Part shown: in pieces, positions 54,300 through 63,436 of the stretch
How positions within the stretch are numbered: the stretch's first letter is position 1
Layout: each line of letters begins with the position of its first letter
The notes under the pieces: model-generated
Seen by the model: the letters and a program-made list of their open reading frames with translations, nothing else
Database searches by the model: none
Told to the model about the DNA's origin: nothing
NCBI GenBank assembly: GCA_963840055.1
Contig: CAWIXM010000022.1
Coordinates: 62,001-126,000, forward strand
Reading direction: 5' to 3'
DNA from: Rhodoplanes sp963840055
GTDB taxonomy: Bacteria; Pseudomonadota; Alphaproteobacteria; Rhizobiales; Xanthobacteraceae
Length of the DNA: 64,000 bases
Translations under genes and position numbers: made by a program

Positions 54300-54962
54300 T
54301 CAATAAATCCCTGGAATCAGCCGCCACGCAGTGCGCGCCCGATAAGCGTCGTACTCGGCGCCAAACTCGGAGCGCAGCAGCGCTTCTTCGGAGCGTATGC
54401 GCGCGAGCAGCGGCACGATCATGAGCGCCGTGAGGATTACGCCGATCGCCGAACGAAAGGCGAGCGCCCATCCGAGCGTGCTGACCAGCAATCCGAGATA
54501 ACTTGGATGACGGATGATGCTATACACGCCGCTCGTGTGCAGCGTATGCCCGGGCTGGATCGCCACCAATCCGCTGAACCGCCGGCCAAGAACAAATACG
54601 GGCCAGAGTCGCAGTGCGCCGCCGGCGACGAAGAGACCAACGCCAAGCCAACGAACAGCATCACCGTCGAGTATCCACAATTCTTTCCGATCGGTGTACG
54701 CGGGTATATAGGCGAGCAGCAATCCGAGCACACCTAACGCTGCGATGACCCAGCGATTGGAACGATCTTCGCGCTCGCCTGCACCGAGATGTCCTCCGCT
54801 GAAGAGGCCTATGCCCGCCATCGCCACGAGCGCGATCGCGAGAGCGATCAGAGCCGGCCGGGAGAAAAATGCCGCAAAGCCGCCCCGGCCGAGAATGGCG
54901 ATCCCAAGATAGGCGAGGATCGACGCCATGGTGATAACGGCGGTTCTTGGCGTTGGCGTCAT
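54300..54962 (-). CDS. Isoprenylcysteine carboxyl methyltransferase-like membrane protein
   Basis: 220 aa with about five membrane helices. The C-terminal ICMT/PEMT-type core is recognisable: 'GHTLHTSGVYSIIRHPSYLGLLVSTLGWALAF' with the His-Pro-x-Tyr-x-Gly signature, and 'RIRSEEALLRSEFGAEYDAYRARTAWRLIPGIY', where the Glu and YxxY region binds S-adenosylmethionine. Bacterial members methylate varied small substrates or are uncharacterised, so substrate is open. Converges with the NmrA-like gene. Confidence 0.87.
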   Translation of the reverse strand: MTPTPRTAVITMASILAYLGIAILGRGGFAAFFSRPALIALAIALVAMAGIGLFSGGHLGAGEREDRSNRWVIAALGVLGLLLAYIPAYTDRKELWILDGDAVRWLGVGLFVAGGALRLWPVFVLGRRFSGLVAIQPGHTLHTSGVYSIIRHPSYLGLLVSTLGWALAFRSAIGVILTALMIVPLLARIRSEEALLRSEFGAEYDAYRARTAWRLIPGIY

Positions 54963-55288
54963 GGTCGCACCCAGCGGGATTCCATATTGGGATCAAGGCG
55001 ACGGTGCGTAAACATAAAAGGAACGCATGACTTCACAGCAGCACACCTCGGCACAAATTTACTCCCCTTTGTTTTCGCGCAACGCTGTCGATTTCGAAAC
55101 GTGATGAGGCCATTCTTAACGTTTGTGTTCACAAAAAAATAATTATTCATAGGGAGGATACGTAGTGAGCCATAGAGAGGATACGTAGTACTGCGCGGTT
55201 AGACTTCGACTCCCCAGATTTGCCTCAATGATGGTAATTCTTGTGACTGTGTTGTGGCAGTGGGGAACCGCAGTGGGGGGACAGCACT
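54963..55288. other. AT-richer spacer with a direct repeat
   Basis: 326 bp without a supported gene. It holds two copies of CATAGRGAGGATACGTAGT at 55148-55166 and 55171-55189 (start-to-start 23 bp, one base different). They lie about 100 bp ahead of the small 67-aa gene. They could be a regulator site or a simple duplication. The remainder shows no structure I can name. Confidence 0.55.
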
Positions 55289-55492
55289 GTGAGCGCAATC
55301 ACGAACAAACTGATCTTTGATCTGATCAAATATCAGTACAGCCCTTACGATACGCACGAAGAGTTCAAACGTGGTTTTGCGGCATACCAGTCTGGCGACT
55401 GTCGCAATCCGCATGATGCCGACTCCATCTCCGCGCGGGCATGGGACCGCGGAGTGGAAGCTGCGATGCACTTTGTGAGAGCGACGGCCTGA
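55289..55492 (+). CDS. Small hypothetical protein, 67 aa, AW-G motif type
   Basis: Unknown function. GTG start at 55289 with GGGGGGAC about 6 bases upstream. The pattern 'EFKRGFAAYQSGDCRNPHDADSISARAWDRGVEAAMHF' (G-x3-Y..G..NP..........AWD-G-x2-A) is shared by short alphaproteobacterial and phage-linked proteins and loosely by ribosome modulation factor-like peptides; this comparison is from memory. Soluble, slightly basic. Monocistronic ahead of the tRNA-Ser gene, which is on the other strand. Confidence 0.6.
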   Translation: MSAITNKLIFDLIKYQYSPYDTHEEFKRGFAAYQSGDCRNPHDADSISARAWDRGVEAAMHFVRATA

Positions 55493-55639
55493 GCAGTTCG
55501 ACCGGTCGACGCGGCTCTGGAAACGCGATCGTACTAAAAACCGATCTTCGTCGAGTTGTCGCGAAAAGCGGCGGCAATGCGCGATTCCTAGCTTAGAGGA
55601 GCAAAGCGCCTCCACATCGTGCCAAGCCATCGCAAAAGA

Positions 55640-55727
55640 TGGCGGAAGGGGTGGGATTCGAACCCACGAGGGTGTGACCCCTGCTGGTTTTCAAGACCAG
55701 TGCCTTCAACCGCTCGGCCACCCTTCC
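55640..55727 (-). tRNA. tRNA-Ser (anticodon UGA)
   Basis: Read on the minus strand: acceptor GGAAGGG at 55727-55721 pairs with CCCTTCC at 55650-55644. The D arm is GGCCGAGCGG, and the anticodon loop CTTGAAA carries TGA. A long variable arm typical of class II tRNA-Ser follows, then the T arm GTGGGTTCGAATCCCAC, discriminator G at 55643 and an encoded CCA at 55642-55640. Decodes UCA (and UCG/UCU by wobble). Confidence 0.97.
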
Positions 55728-55747
55728 GTTTCGACAATTCAACGCTC

Positions 55748-55848
55748 TAGAGCATTTTCCGGCTAGATGGGAATTGAATTCGACGCGGCAACGCGAGCAA
55801 CGGAGGGAGCGACCAGAACGAATTCCAATTCCATCGGAATCTGAATTT
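55748..55848. repeat. Dispersed repeat family A, diverged copy upstream of tRNA-Ser
   Basis: Begins TAGAGCATTTTCCGGCTAGA and keeps the AATTCCAATTCCATCGGAAT part, but the middle differs (GGGAATTGAATTCGACGCGG). It lies 20 bp upstream of the tRNA-Ser 5' end, in what should be its promoter region. The rest of the 55728-56053 spacer shows no gene. Confidence 0.7.
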
Positions 55849-56053
55849 GCTGCAGCAAGCCGAGCCAAGCGAAAAAAGAAGGAACACCAATAATGGGTTT
55901 GCTTCCGCTACGCAGCTAGATGCGCGGCGCAATTACAACAGTCCAAAGCCAACTTTCATCCCGTCTTCTTTCTGCTTCAATTTCCAAACTAATTATTCAC
56001 CGCATGAGTGAGACGACGGATCGAATGGGGCATCGTTTACCGTCGTCGCAACG

Positions 56054-56824
56054 TTGTGGCGTACGGTAAGGATGGGCGCCGGGGAGGGGGAAACCTCAGC
56101 CGTGGCTTGGGGGGTGAAACGGGGGGCAAGGGCGAACGTCGCGCGCCTTGGCGCAGCGGCAGCGTGCCTCTTGCTCGCGCACTGTTCTGGATCCGATTTT
56201 CACCAGATCGATCCACAGTTTGGCTTTGCGGCGAATCCGCGGTTCGCGGATTTTGGCGGAGCCAGGAGGGGCGGAAGTTATCTCCTCGGCAAACCCTATG
56301 TCGTCGGCAATCGCCGGTACGTTCCGCAGGAAAACACGCACTATCGCGCCGAAGGTCTGGCGTCTTGGTACGGGCCGGATTTTCACGGCCAGCGCACCGC
56401 CAATGGCGAAGTGTTCAATATGTACAGCATGTCGGCGGCTCATCCGACGTTGCCGCTGCCGAGTTATGTGCGGGTGACAAATCTCAACAACGGCCGTTCC
56501 GTCGTTCTGCGGGCCAATGATCGTGGACCCTACCACCGCAACCGGATCATCGACGTTTCCGTGAAGGCGGCCGACATGCTCGGCTTCTCCAAACACGGAG
56601 TAGCGCGGGTGCGGGTCGAATATGTCGGTCTTGCGCCGTTGGAGGGCTCAGACGACGGAGCGCTGATGGCGACGTTGCGTCAAGGCAAGCCCGCGCCGCC
56701 GCCCTCCCTCGTCATGGTCGCATCGGCGCGCCCGTTCCTACCGATGTTCAGGAGGGCGGGTCCAGTGGAAGGCCCGGTCCCGCTGCCGCCCGACCGGCCG
56801 TTTGCTCTTAGCGGCCTGGATTGA
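56054..56824 (+). CDS. rlpA: Septal ring lytic transglycosylase RlpA family lipoprotein
   Basis: RlpA proteins cleave or bind naked peptidoglycan at the septum. 256 aa; a later ATG at 56072 is also possible. A lipobox-like LLAHC with Cys44 follows a hydrophobic stretch. The double-psi beta-barrel domain is clear: 'HYRAEGLASWYGPDFHGQRTANGEVFNMYSMSAAHPTLPLPSYVRVTNLNNGRSVVLRANDRGPYHRNRIIDVSVKAADMLGF', with the catalytic-type Asp in ANDRGP and the His in HP. No SPOR domain follows, as in many alphaproteobacterial versions. The 3' tail is Pro-rich. Confidence 0.92.
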   Translation: MWRTVRMGAGEGETSAVAWGVKRGARANVARLGAAAACLLLAHCSGSDFHQIDPQFGFAANPRFADFGGARRGGSYLLGKPYVVGNRRYVPQENTHYRAEGLASWYGPDFHGQRTANGEVFNMYSMSAAHPTLPLPSYVRVTNLNNGRSVVLRANDRGPYHRNRIIDVSVKAADMLGFSKHGVARVRVEYVGLAPLEGSDDGALMATLRQGKPAPPPSLVMVASARPFLPMFRRAGPVEGPVPLPPDRPFALSGLD

Positions 56825-56982
56825 GCGGCTGCCCACCGCCGCTGCACCCATAATCTTGTAATACGACCCGAGCCCCGCGGTGTTATCCGCCATTGTTCAG
56901 GCCAAGTCTGGTGACTAACAAATGGTGTATTGAGGAGGGTAGACGCCGCTGTCGGCGGCGAGCGATCAGAGAGGAACCGCAA

Positions 56983-58218
56983 GTGCTTGGGACGGCGATT
57001 TTCCGGTTTGGATCAGCACTCTTGGCGGCGATCGGCGTGCTCGCCTTCCTCGCGATGGCGGGTGCGGCCCCGAACCCGGTCTCCGGGCCGAAGAAAGAGG
57101 ACGGGGGCTTCCAGACGAGCGCGCCCTACGCGATCCTGATCGACGCCGAAACCGGAACGGTCTTGTTCGAGAAGGCGGCTGACGAACCGACGCCTCCTTC
57201 GAGCTTGGCCAAGCTGATGACAGCCGAGATCATTTTCAAACTGATTACCGAGGGTCAGCTCACGCGCGACACCGAAATGATCATCAGCGAGCATGCCTGG
57301 CGCCACGGCGGCGCGCCCTCGCACACCTCGAGCATGTTCGCGCCGATCCACAGTCGTGTGCGGGTCGAGGATCTCTTGCGTGGGCTGATCATTCAATCCG
57401 CCAACGATGCCGCGATCGCGCTTGCAGAAGGAGTCTCGGGCAGCGAGCGCGCCTTCGCCGTGTTGATGAACAAACGTGCGCGCGAGCTCGGTCTCGTTAA
57501 TTTCAACTTTGCCAATCCGACCGGTCTCCCCGAGCCGAGCCAGAAGGTTTCGGTCCGCGACCTCGCCAAGCTCGCCCAGCACATCATCCGCACTTACCCC
57601 GACTTCTATCCGATCTACGGGGAGGAGGAGTTTACCTGGAACAAGATCCGGCAAAGGAACCGAAACCCGTTGCTCGCCCTCAATATTGGCGCCGACGGCA
57701 TGAAGACCGGGTACACGCGCGACGGCGGGTTCGGTTTGGTCGGCACAGCGGTCCAGAATGGATTGCGGCTGATCGTCGTGGTCAACGGACTGAAGACGGC
57801 GAAGGATCGCGCCAACGAAGCGAAGAAACTGCTCGACTGGGGATTCAGCGGGTTCGAGCAGCGCCCGCTCTTTGTCGCCGGAGAGGTTCTCGGCCAAGCC
57901 CGCGTATTCGGCGGCTCGCAAATGTCCGTCGGCCTGGTCGGCCCGAAGGCTATTTCAATGCTGATCCCGCGCAACAGCCGCGATCGGATCAGCGCTAAGA
58001 TCGTTTACACAGGGCCAGTACCGGCGCCGATCCAGGAGGGGCAGAGGATCGGAACGCTCAAGGTTTTCCGTGGAACGAACGTCGCCCTCGAAGTCCCGCT
58101 CCAGGCAGTGGAAAGCGTCGATCGCGGCAATCTCTCGCGACGCGCCTTTGACGCGGCATCGGAGTCCGTCATCGGGCTCGCCCGCGCCGGCATCGCGAAG
58201 ATCATCCCGAGCCACTGA
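56983..58218 (+). CDS. D-alanyl-D-alanine carboxypeptidase (DacC/DacF-type PBP)
   Basis: Trims the terminal D-Ala from peptidoglycan stems. 411 aa from the GTG at 56983, chosen for the GAGAGGAACC ribosome-binding site and the signal peptide that then starts the protein (GSALLAAIGVLAFLAMAGAAP). Active-site motifs are Ser74-L-A-Lys77, Ser139-A-Asn141 and Lys241-T-G. The C-terminal PBP5_C-like domain and amphipathic end (ESVIGLARAGIAKII) would hold it at the membrane. Directly ahead of tmk. Confidence 0.95.
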   Translation: MLGTAIFRFGSALLAAIGVLAFLAMAGAAPNPVSGPKKEDGGFQTSAPYAILIDAETGTVLFEKAADEPTPPSSLAKLMTAEIIFKLITEGQLTRDTEMIISEHAWRHGGAPSHTSSMFAPIHSRVRVEDLLRGLIIQSANDAAIALAEGVSGSERAFAVLMNKRARELGLVNFNFANPTGLPEPSQKVSVRDLAKLAQHIIRTYPDFYPIYGEEEFTWNKIRQRNRNPLLALNIGADGMKTGYTRDGGFGLVGTAVQNGLRLIVVVNGLKTAKDRANEAKKLLDWGFSGFEQRPLFVAGEVLGQARVFGGSQMSVGLVGPKAISMLIPRNSRDRISAKIVYTGPVPAPIQEGQRIGTLKVFRGTNVALEVPLQAVESVDRGNLSRRAFDAASESVIGLARAGIAKIIPSH

Positions 58219-58223
58219 CGATT

Positions 58224-58889
58224 ATGCGGGGCAAATTCATCACATTTGAAGGCGGGGAGGGCGCGGGCAAGTCCACCCAGGCGGGGCTGTTGGCGGCCCG
58301 GTTGCAAGCGCAAGGCATCGACGTCGTGCTCACGCGTGAGCCCGGGGGCTCCGCGGGCGCCGAGATCATCCGGCATGTCATCCTCTCGGGCGCCGCCAAG
58401 CCGCTCGGTCCCGAGGTTGAAGCCGTCCTGTTTGCCGCGGCGCGCGCCGATCATCTCGACCACGTCATCCGGCCGGCGCTCGAGCGCGGAAGCTGGGTCG
58501 TGTGCGACCGCTTCGCCGACTCGACCCGCGTTTACCAGGGCGCGCTGGGCAAGGTCGATCCGCGCATCGTGCGCGGCCTCGAACGGGTGACCGTAGGCGA
58601 CGCTATTCCCGACCTGACGGTCATCCTCGACCTCGCCGCCGAGCTCGGCTTGCAGCGGGCCCGCAGCCGCGGCGCCGGCGGTGACGGCGACCGCTTCGAA
58701 CAGGAGGGCCTGGATTTTCACCAGCAGTTGCGCGCCGCCTATCGCGCGATCGCCGCGCGCGAGCCGGGCCGCTGCATCTTGATCGACGCGAGTGCGCCCG
58801 AGGACAAGGTTGCCGACGAGGTGTGGAACGCGGTCCGTCGTCGATTAGGTTCAGCTCCGGCCGAATTGGCGGCAGGGGCCGCTCCATGA
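58224..58889 (+). CDS. tmk: Thymidylate kinase
   Basis: Phosphorylates dTMP to dTDP. 221 aa. P-loop FEGGEGAGKSTQ at residues 9-20, 'VLTREPGGSAGAE' with the DRX-like region 'VVCDRFADSTRVYQG', and a LID rich in Arg (RARSRGAGGDGDRFEQEGLDFHQQLRAAY). It starts 5 bp after the dac gene stop and overlaps holB by 4 bp. Confidence 0.96.
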   Translation: MRGKFITFEGGEGAGKSTQAGLLAARLQAQGIDVVLTREPGGSAGAEIIRHVILSGAAKPLGPEVEAVLFAAARADHLDHVIRPALERGSWVVCDRFADSTRVYQGALGKVDPRIVRGLERVTVGDAIPDLTVILDLAAELGLQRARSRGAGGDGDRFEQEGLDFHQQLRAAYRAIAAREPGRCILIDASAPEDKVADEVWNAVRRRLGSAPAELAAGAAP

Positions 58890-59929
58890 GCGCCACGCGC
58901 GCCGAACCGGCGGCGACCGCACCGCCGCATCCACGCGCCACCAACACGCTCCACGGCCACGCAGCAGCCGAACAGGCGCTGCTCACCGCCTACCGCAGCG
59001 GGCGCATGCCGCATGCCTGGTTGATCGTCGGTCCTGCCGGAATCGGCAAGGCGACGCTTGCCTACCGCTTGGCGCGCTTCGTGCTCGCCCATGCGGACCC
59101 AGCCGCGCCCGCGGTGCAGCGGGCCCAGTCGCTTGCGATCGACCCTGCGCATCCGGTCGCACGTCGCATCGCGGCCCAGGCGCAGGGCGACCTTCTCGCG
59201 CTGGAGCGGCGGATCAACGAGAAGACCGGAAAGCTCTTTCAGGACATTCCCGTGGACGACGTCCGTCGGACAGTGTCGTTCTTTGGCTCGACGGCCGGCG
59301 AAGGCGGATGGCGCGTCGCGATCGTCGATTCCGTCGATGAGCTCAACGCCGCCGGCGCGAACGCCTTGCTCAAGATCGTCGAGGAGCCGCCGCACCGCTC
59401 GCTGCTGCTGCTGGTCGCCCATTCCGCTGCGCGCGTTCTGCCCACGATCCGCTCTCGTTGCCGGATCGTGGCGCTGCGACCGCTCGACCCAATGGACCTT
59501 GTACAGGCGGCCGCCGCGGCGCTCGAACGCGACCCGGCGGATCCCGTTCTTGCCGAAGCGGCTGCGGCGGCAGACGGTAGCGTCGCGCGCGCCATCGCCC
59601 TATGCGGCGGACCATTGCTTGCCGTCCGCGACCGCGTGAACGAATTGCTCGGCCGCGTTCCCGCGGTCGATCCGCGCGCACTGCATGCGCTCGCCGATGT
59701 TCTCGACCGCGCCGACCGCGACACCTTCGACACGTTCGTCGAAACGGTGCGGACCTGGCTGTCGAGCGAGCTGCGCCGGACGCCCCAGACTCTGGGCCGG
59801 CTTGCGCCGCTCGCCGAGGCATGGAGCCAGCTCGACCGCGCCGCGCGCGACGTCGAGACGTTCAATCTCGACCGCCGGCCGTTGGTTTTTGCCGTATTCC
59901 GCTGGCTTGCCGAGGCCGTGCCTGGTTGA
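58886..59929 (+). CDS. holB: DNA polymerase III delta-prime subunit
   Basis: Clamp-loader subunit. 347 aa from the ATG at 58886, which overlaps the tmk stop (ATGA). AAA+ core: 'HAWLIVGPAGIGKATLAYRLARFVL', a Walker-A-like GPAGIGKAT; 'VAIVDSVDELNAAGANALLKIVEEPPHRSLLLLVAHSAARVLPTIRSRCRIVALRPL' with the SRC motif of clamp-loader subunits. The zinc-binding Cys cluster of E. coli delta-prime is not evident, as in other Alphaproteobacteria. Confidence 0.93.
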   Translation: MSATRAEPAATAPPHPRATNTLHGHAAAEQALLTAYRSGRMPHAWLIVGPAGIGKATLAYRLARFVLAHADPAAPAVQRAQSLAIDPAHPVARRIAAQAQGDLLALERRINEKTGKLFQDIPVDDVRRTVSFFGSTAGEGGWRVAIVDSVDELNAAGANALLKIVEEPPHRSLLLLVAHSAARVLPTIRSRCRIVALRPLDPMDLVQAAAAALERDPADPVLAEAAAAADGSVARAIALCGGPLLAVRDRVNELLGRVPAVDPRALHALADVLDRADRDTFDTFVETVRTWLSSELRRTPQTLGRLAPLAEAWSQLDRAARDVETFNLDRRPLVFAVFRWLAEAVPG

Positions 59930-60010
59930 TACCTCTTGCGGGCGTCGCGGCCGGGCCTGTCCCGGCCTTCAATCTTTGGTTTGAAATCCGTGCCTGCGAG
60001 CTCGTCCGAA

Positions 60011-61579
60011 ATGGCGTCGAAGCGCTACTTTCTCACCACCGCGATCAGCTATCCGAACGGGCCGCCGCATATCGGGCACGCCTATGAGGCGATTGCGACC
60101 GATGCGATCGCGCGCTTCATGCGGCTCGACGGCTACGACGTGTTCTTTCTCACCGGCACCGACGAGCACGGCATCAAGATGCTGCAGACCGCAGCCAAGG
60201 AGGGACTGACCGCGCGCGCTCTCGCCGAGCGCAACGTGCCGCTGTTCGAAGCTATGGTGAAGCGCCTGAACTGTTCGAACGACGATTTCATTCGCACGAC
60301 CGACGAACGCCACTATCGGTCGTCGCGAGCGATTTGGCAGCGGATGGAGAAAAACGGCGACGTCTATCTTGACAAGTATGCCGGCTGGTATTCGGTGCGC
60401 GACGAGGCCTATTACGGCGAGAGCGAGACGACCGTCGGCGAGGACGGCGTACGCCGCGGACCGACCGGCACGCCGGTCGAGTGGGTGGAGGAGGAGAGCT
60501 ATTTCTTCCGCCTCTCCGCCTATCAGGACAAGCTGCTCGATCTTTATACGCGCGTGCCCGACTTCGTGCTGCCGAAGGAGCGGCTGAACGAAGTCGCGAG
60601 CTTCGTGCGCGGCGGCCTGCAGGACCTCTCGATCTCGCGCACCACATTCGACTGGGGCATCCGCGTGCCGGGCGACGACAAGCACATCATGTATGTGTGG
60701 GTCGATGCGCTGACGAATTACATCACCGGCGTCGGCTTCCCCGACACCGACAGCGAGATGTTCCGCCGCTACTGGCCGGCCGACTTGCACGTGATCGGCA
60801 AGGACATCGTGCGCTTCCACGCGGTCTACTGGCCCGCCTTCCTTATGTCGGCCGGCGTGGAAGTGCCGCGCCGCGTATTCAGCCACGGCTTTCTGTTCAA
60901 CCGCGGCGAGAAGATGTCGAAGTCGGTCGGCAATGTCATCGACCCGTTCGCGCTCGCCGACGCCTATGGCGTCGACCAGCTCCGCTACTTCTTTCTGCGC
61001 GAGGTGCCGTTCGGCCAGGACGGCAATTACAGCCACGAGGCGATCGTCGCGCGCATCAACGCCGACCTCGCCAACGATCTCGGCAACCTCGCTCAGCGCT
61101 CGCTCACCATGATCGCACGGCAATTAAACGGGATTCTGCCAAAACCGAACAAGTACTCTGAAAGCGACAAGGCTATTCTTGCCTCAGCTGACGCGATGAT
61201 TGGCAAAGCGCGCGAGGCGATGGCGACCCAGCAGCTTCATCAGGTGCTCAATGCGGTGTGGGCGGTGGTGGCCGACGCCAATCGCTATTTCGCCGGCGAA
61301 GCCCCGTGGGTGCTCGCCAAGACCGACCGAAAGCGGCCAGGGAACAGTGCTTTACGTGACCGCGGAAGTGATCCGGCAATTGCGATTCTGGTTTGGCCGT
61401 TTATGCCGCAGTCGGCCGCGTAAGCTGCTCGACCTGCTCGGCATGTGCCAGCCGAACGAACGCAATTTTTCGCTGACGCTCGGCGGCGACGACGGATCAA
61501 AAAGGGCGCGACGCTGCCGCCGCCCGCACCGGTCTACCCCCGCTATGTCGAACCCACGCCCGAGGCCGCCGCCCGATGA
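60011..61579 (+). pseudogene. metG: Methionyl-tRNA synthetase, 3' end with four one-base indels
   Basis: Class I synthetase that charges tRNA-Met. From the ATG at 60011, HIGH is at 20-23 (PPHIGHAYE) and KMSKS at about 301-305. The frame is intact to about residue 441. It then needs +1 at ~61337, -1 at ~61382, +1 at ~61421 and -1 at ~61495 to keep the family's C-terminus (KRQGTVLYVTAEVIRQ, LAILVWPFMPQSAA, KLLDLL, IKKGATLPPPAPVYPRYVEP), ending at the TGA at 61577-61579. Uncorrected, the product stops at 61423. Since MetRS is essential, a local sequence error is the likelier reading than a real pseudogene. No C-terminal EMAP domain. Confidence 0.85.
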
Positions 61580-62374
61580 TGCTCGTCGATAGCCACTGCC
61601 ATCTCGATTTTCCCGATCTCGTCAAGGAGGTCGATGCCATCGTCGCGCGGGCGGAGACCGCCGGGATCGCGCCGCATGGTGACCATTTCGACCCGCGTGC
61701 GGAGACACGACGCGTTGCTCGCCATCACCGAGCGCTTCGCACCCGTCTACTGCTCGGTCGGCACGCATCCGCATCACGCGGCGGAAGAATGCGATGTGAC
61801 CCTCACCGAACTGCTCGACCGCGCCGCGCGGCCGAAGGTGGTCGCGATCGGGGAGGCAGGGCTCGATTATTTCTATGACCGCAGCCCGCGCGATGTGCAG
61901 GAGCGCGTGTTCCGCACTCACATCGCCGCGGCGCGCGAGAGCGGTCTGCCGCTGGTGATCCACACCCGCGACGCCGACGCCGACATGGCGCGCATTCTTG
62001 AGGAGGAAACCGGCAAGCAAAGCTTCGTCGCGGTCCTGCATTGCTTCTCCGCCGGCCGTGATCTTGCCGAACGCGCGATTGCGCTCGGGCATTACATCTC
62101 TTTCACCGGCATCCTCACTTACAAGAAGTCGGACGAGTTGCGGGCGATCGCGGCGTCCTTGCCGGCCGACCGCATCATGGTCGAGACCGATGCGCCCTAT
62201 CTCGCCCCGCAATCGCGGCGCGGCAAACGCAACGAACCGGCCTTCGTCGTCGAGACCGCAGAAGTGCTCGCTGCGACCCGCGGCGTTTCTTTCGAGACAA
62301 TCGCCAAAGAGACCACCGAAAACTTCTTCCGCCTGTTCGCCAAGGTCCCGCGCCCGGAGGCCCAAGCGGCATGA
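61576..62374 (+). pseudogene. tatD: TatD-family metal-dependent hydrolase with one frameshift
   Basis: TatD-type 3'-5' DNase/amidohydrolase. It starts at the ATG at 61576 (ATGA overlap with the metG end): MMLVDSHCHLDFPDL with the HxH metal motif. The frame breaks at about 61670 (one extra base in ATCG-CG-CCGCATG) and continues as RMVTISTRVRRHDALLAI through 'YCSVGTHPHHA', 'AIGEAGLDYFYDRSPRDVQERVFRTHI', 'PLVIHTRDADADM', 'VLHCFSAGRDLAERA' and 'MVETDAPYLAP'. With the break mended it is about 265 aa and complete. Probably shares the local sequence problem of metG. Confidence 0.85.
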
Positions 62375-62412
62375 TGAGGGCGATCGGTTTGGGTGCCGCA
62401 GTGCGGCTAGTT

Positions 62413-62556
62413 TACCCTCTCCCCTTGCGGGAGAGGGTGCCCGAGCGAAGCGAGGGCGGGTGAGGGGTAAAGCAGAGGCCTTCGATAATACCCCTCACCC
62501 GGCTTGGACTTCACTTCGTTCAGTCCTCGCCGCCCTCTCCCACAAGGGGAGAGGGC
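62413..62556. repeat. Dispersed GC-rich palindromic repeat (REP-like), copy 2
   Basis: Two stem-loops, TACCCTCTCCCCTTGCGGGA.. at 62413-62438 and GCCCTCTCCCACAAGGGGAG.. at 62532-62556, face each other with TGAGGGGTA/TACCCCTCA arms between them. Same layout as the element at 15040. It fills the tatD-MBL spacer. Open frames reading through it on both strands are not genes. Confidence 0.78.
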
Positions 62557-62592
62557 AAAAGCCGAGCCGAAGATCGGAAACTCCCCACCTAG

Positions 62593-63405
62593 ATGACTCT
62601 GACTTTTACCATTCTCGGATGCGGATCGTCCGGCGGGGTGCCGCGCCCTGCGCTTGGCTGGGGCGCCTGCGATCCGCGCAATCCGAAAAACCGGCGACGG
62701 CGCTGCTCGCTCCTGGTCGAACGGGTCGGAGCGCGCGGGAGAACATCGGTTTTGGTCGACACCTCGCCCGACCTGCGCGAGCAGCTCCTCGACGCCGAAG
62801 TCGACTGGCTCGACGGCGTGCTCTACACGCACGAGCATGCCGATCATACCCACGGCATCGACGATCTGCGCGCTTTGTATATGAAGCGGCAGCGTCGGCT
62901 CGACGTTTACGTCGACGAGCCGACCTGGCGCGTGCTGTTCATGCGCTTCGGCTACTGTTTCGTAACGCCGCCTGGCAGCAATTATCCGCCGATCGCTACC
63001 GAACACCGGATCAAGGCGGGCGAGCCGCTGGCGATCAAAGGGGAGGGCGGTGCGATCACGGTTCTGCCGTTCCTGCAGGACCACGGCGATATTCCCTCGC
63101 TCGGATATCGCTTCGGCGGCGTCGCCTATTCGAGCGACCTCGTTGATCTGCCCGCAGAGAGCGTCGAGGCGCTCGAAGGCCTCGATTTGTGGATCGTCGA
63201 TGCGCTGCGCAACCGTCCGCATCCCAGCCATTTCAGCGTCGGCCAGGCGCTGTCCTGGATCGAACGGCTGAAGCCGAAGCGCGCGATCCTCACCAATTTG
63301 CACAGCGACCTCGACTTCGAGGCGCTGAAAGCCCGCCTGCCGCCCCATGTCGAACCCGCCTATGACGGGCTGCGGGTAAAGGTGGAGGCTAATGCGGTCG
63401 TGTGA
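62593..63405 (+). CDS. MBL-fold metallo-hydrolase (PhnP/RNase Z-like group)
   Basis: 270 aa. Starts 'MTLTFTILGCGSSGGVPRPALGWGACDP', typical of the PhnP-like subgroup. Metal ligands His80, His82, Asp84 and His85 in THEHADHTHGID, with further His in 'QDHGDIPSLGYRF', Asp in 'YSSDLVDL' and 'NLHSDLD'. Members act on cyclic phosphodiesters or unknown substrates. The tmk-holB-metG-tatD-MBL order is conserved in Alphaproteobacteria. Confidence 0.93.
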   Translation: MTLTFTILGCGSSGGVPRPALGWGACDPRNPKNRRRRCSLLVERVGARGRTSVLVDTSPDLREQLLDAEVDWLDGVLYTHEHADHTHGIDDLRALYMKRQRRLDVYVDEPTWRVLFMRFGYCFVTPPGSNYPPIATEHRIKAGEPLAIKGEGGAITVLPFLQDHGDIPSLGYRFGGVAYSSDLVDLPAESVEALEGLDLWIVDALRNRPHPSHFSVGQALSWIERLKPKRAILTNLHSDLDFEALKARLPPHVEPAYDGLRVKVEANAVV

Positions 63406-63436
63406 CCGCATATGTTTCCAACGCGGCGACTGCGCG

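Noticed and set aside
55593..55868. 91-codon frame across the tRNA-Ser gene
   Set aside because: Its GRVAERLKALVLKTS stretch is the familiar false translation of a tRNA-Ser gene.
62400..62590. Candidate short CRISPR-like repeats at 15040 and 62413
   Set aside because: They are paired inverted palindromes without regular spacers or nearby cas genes; no CRISPR array is seen in the window.
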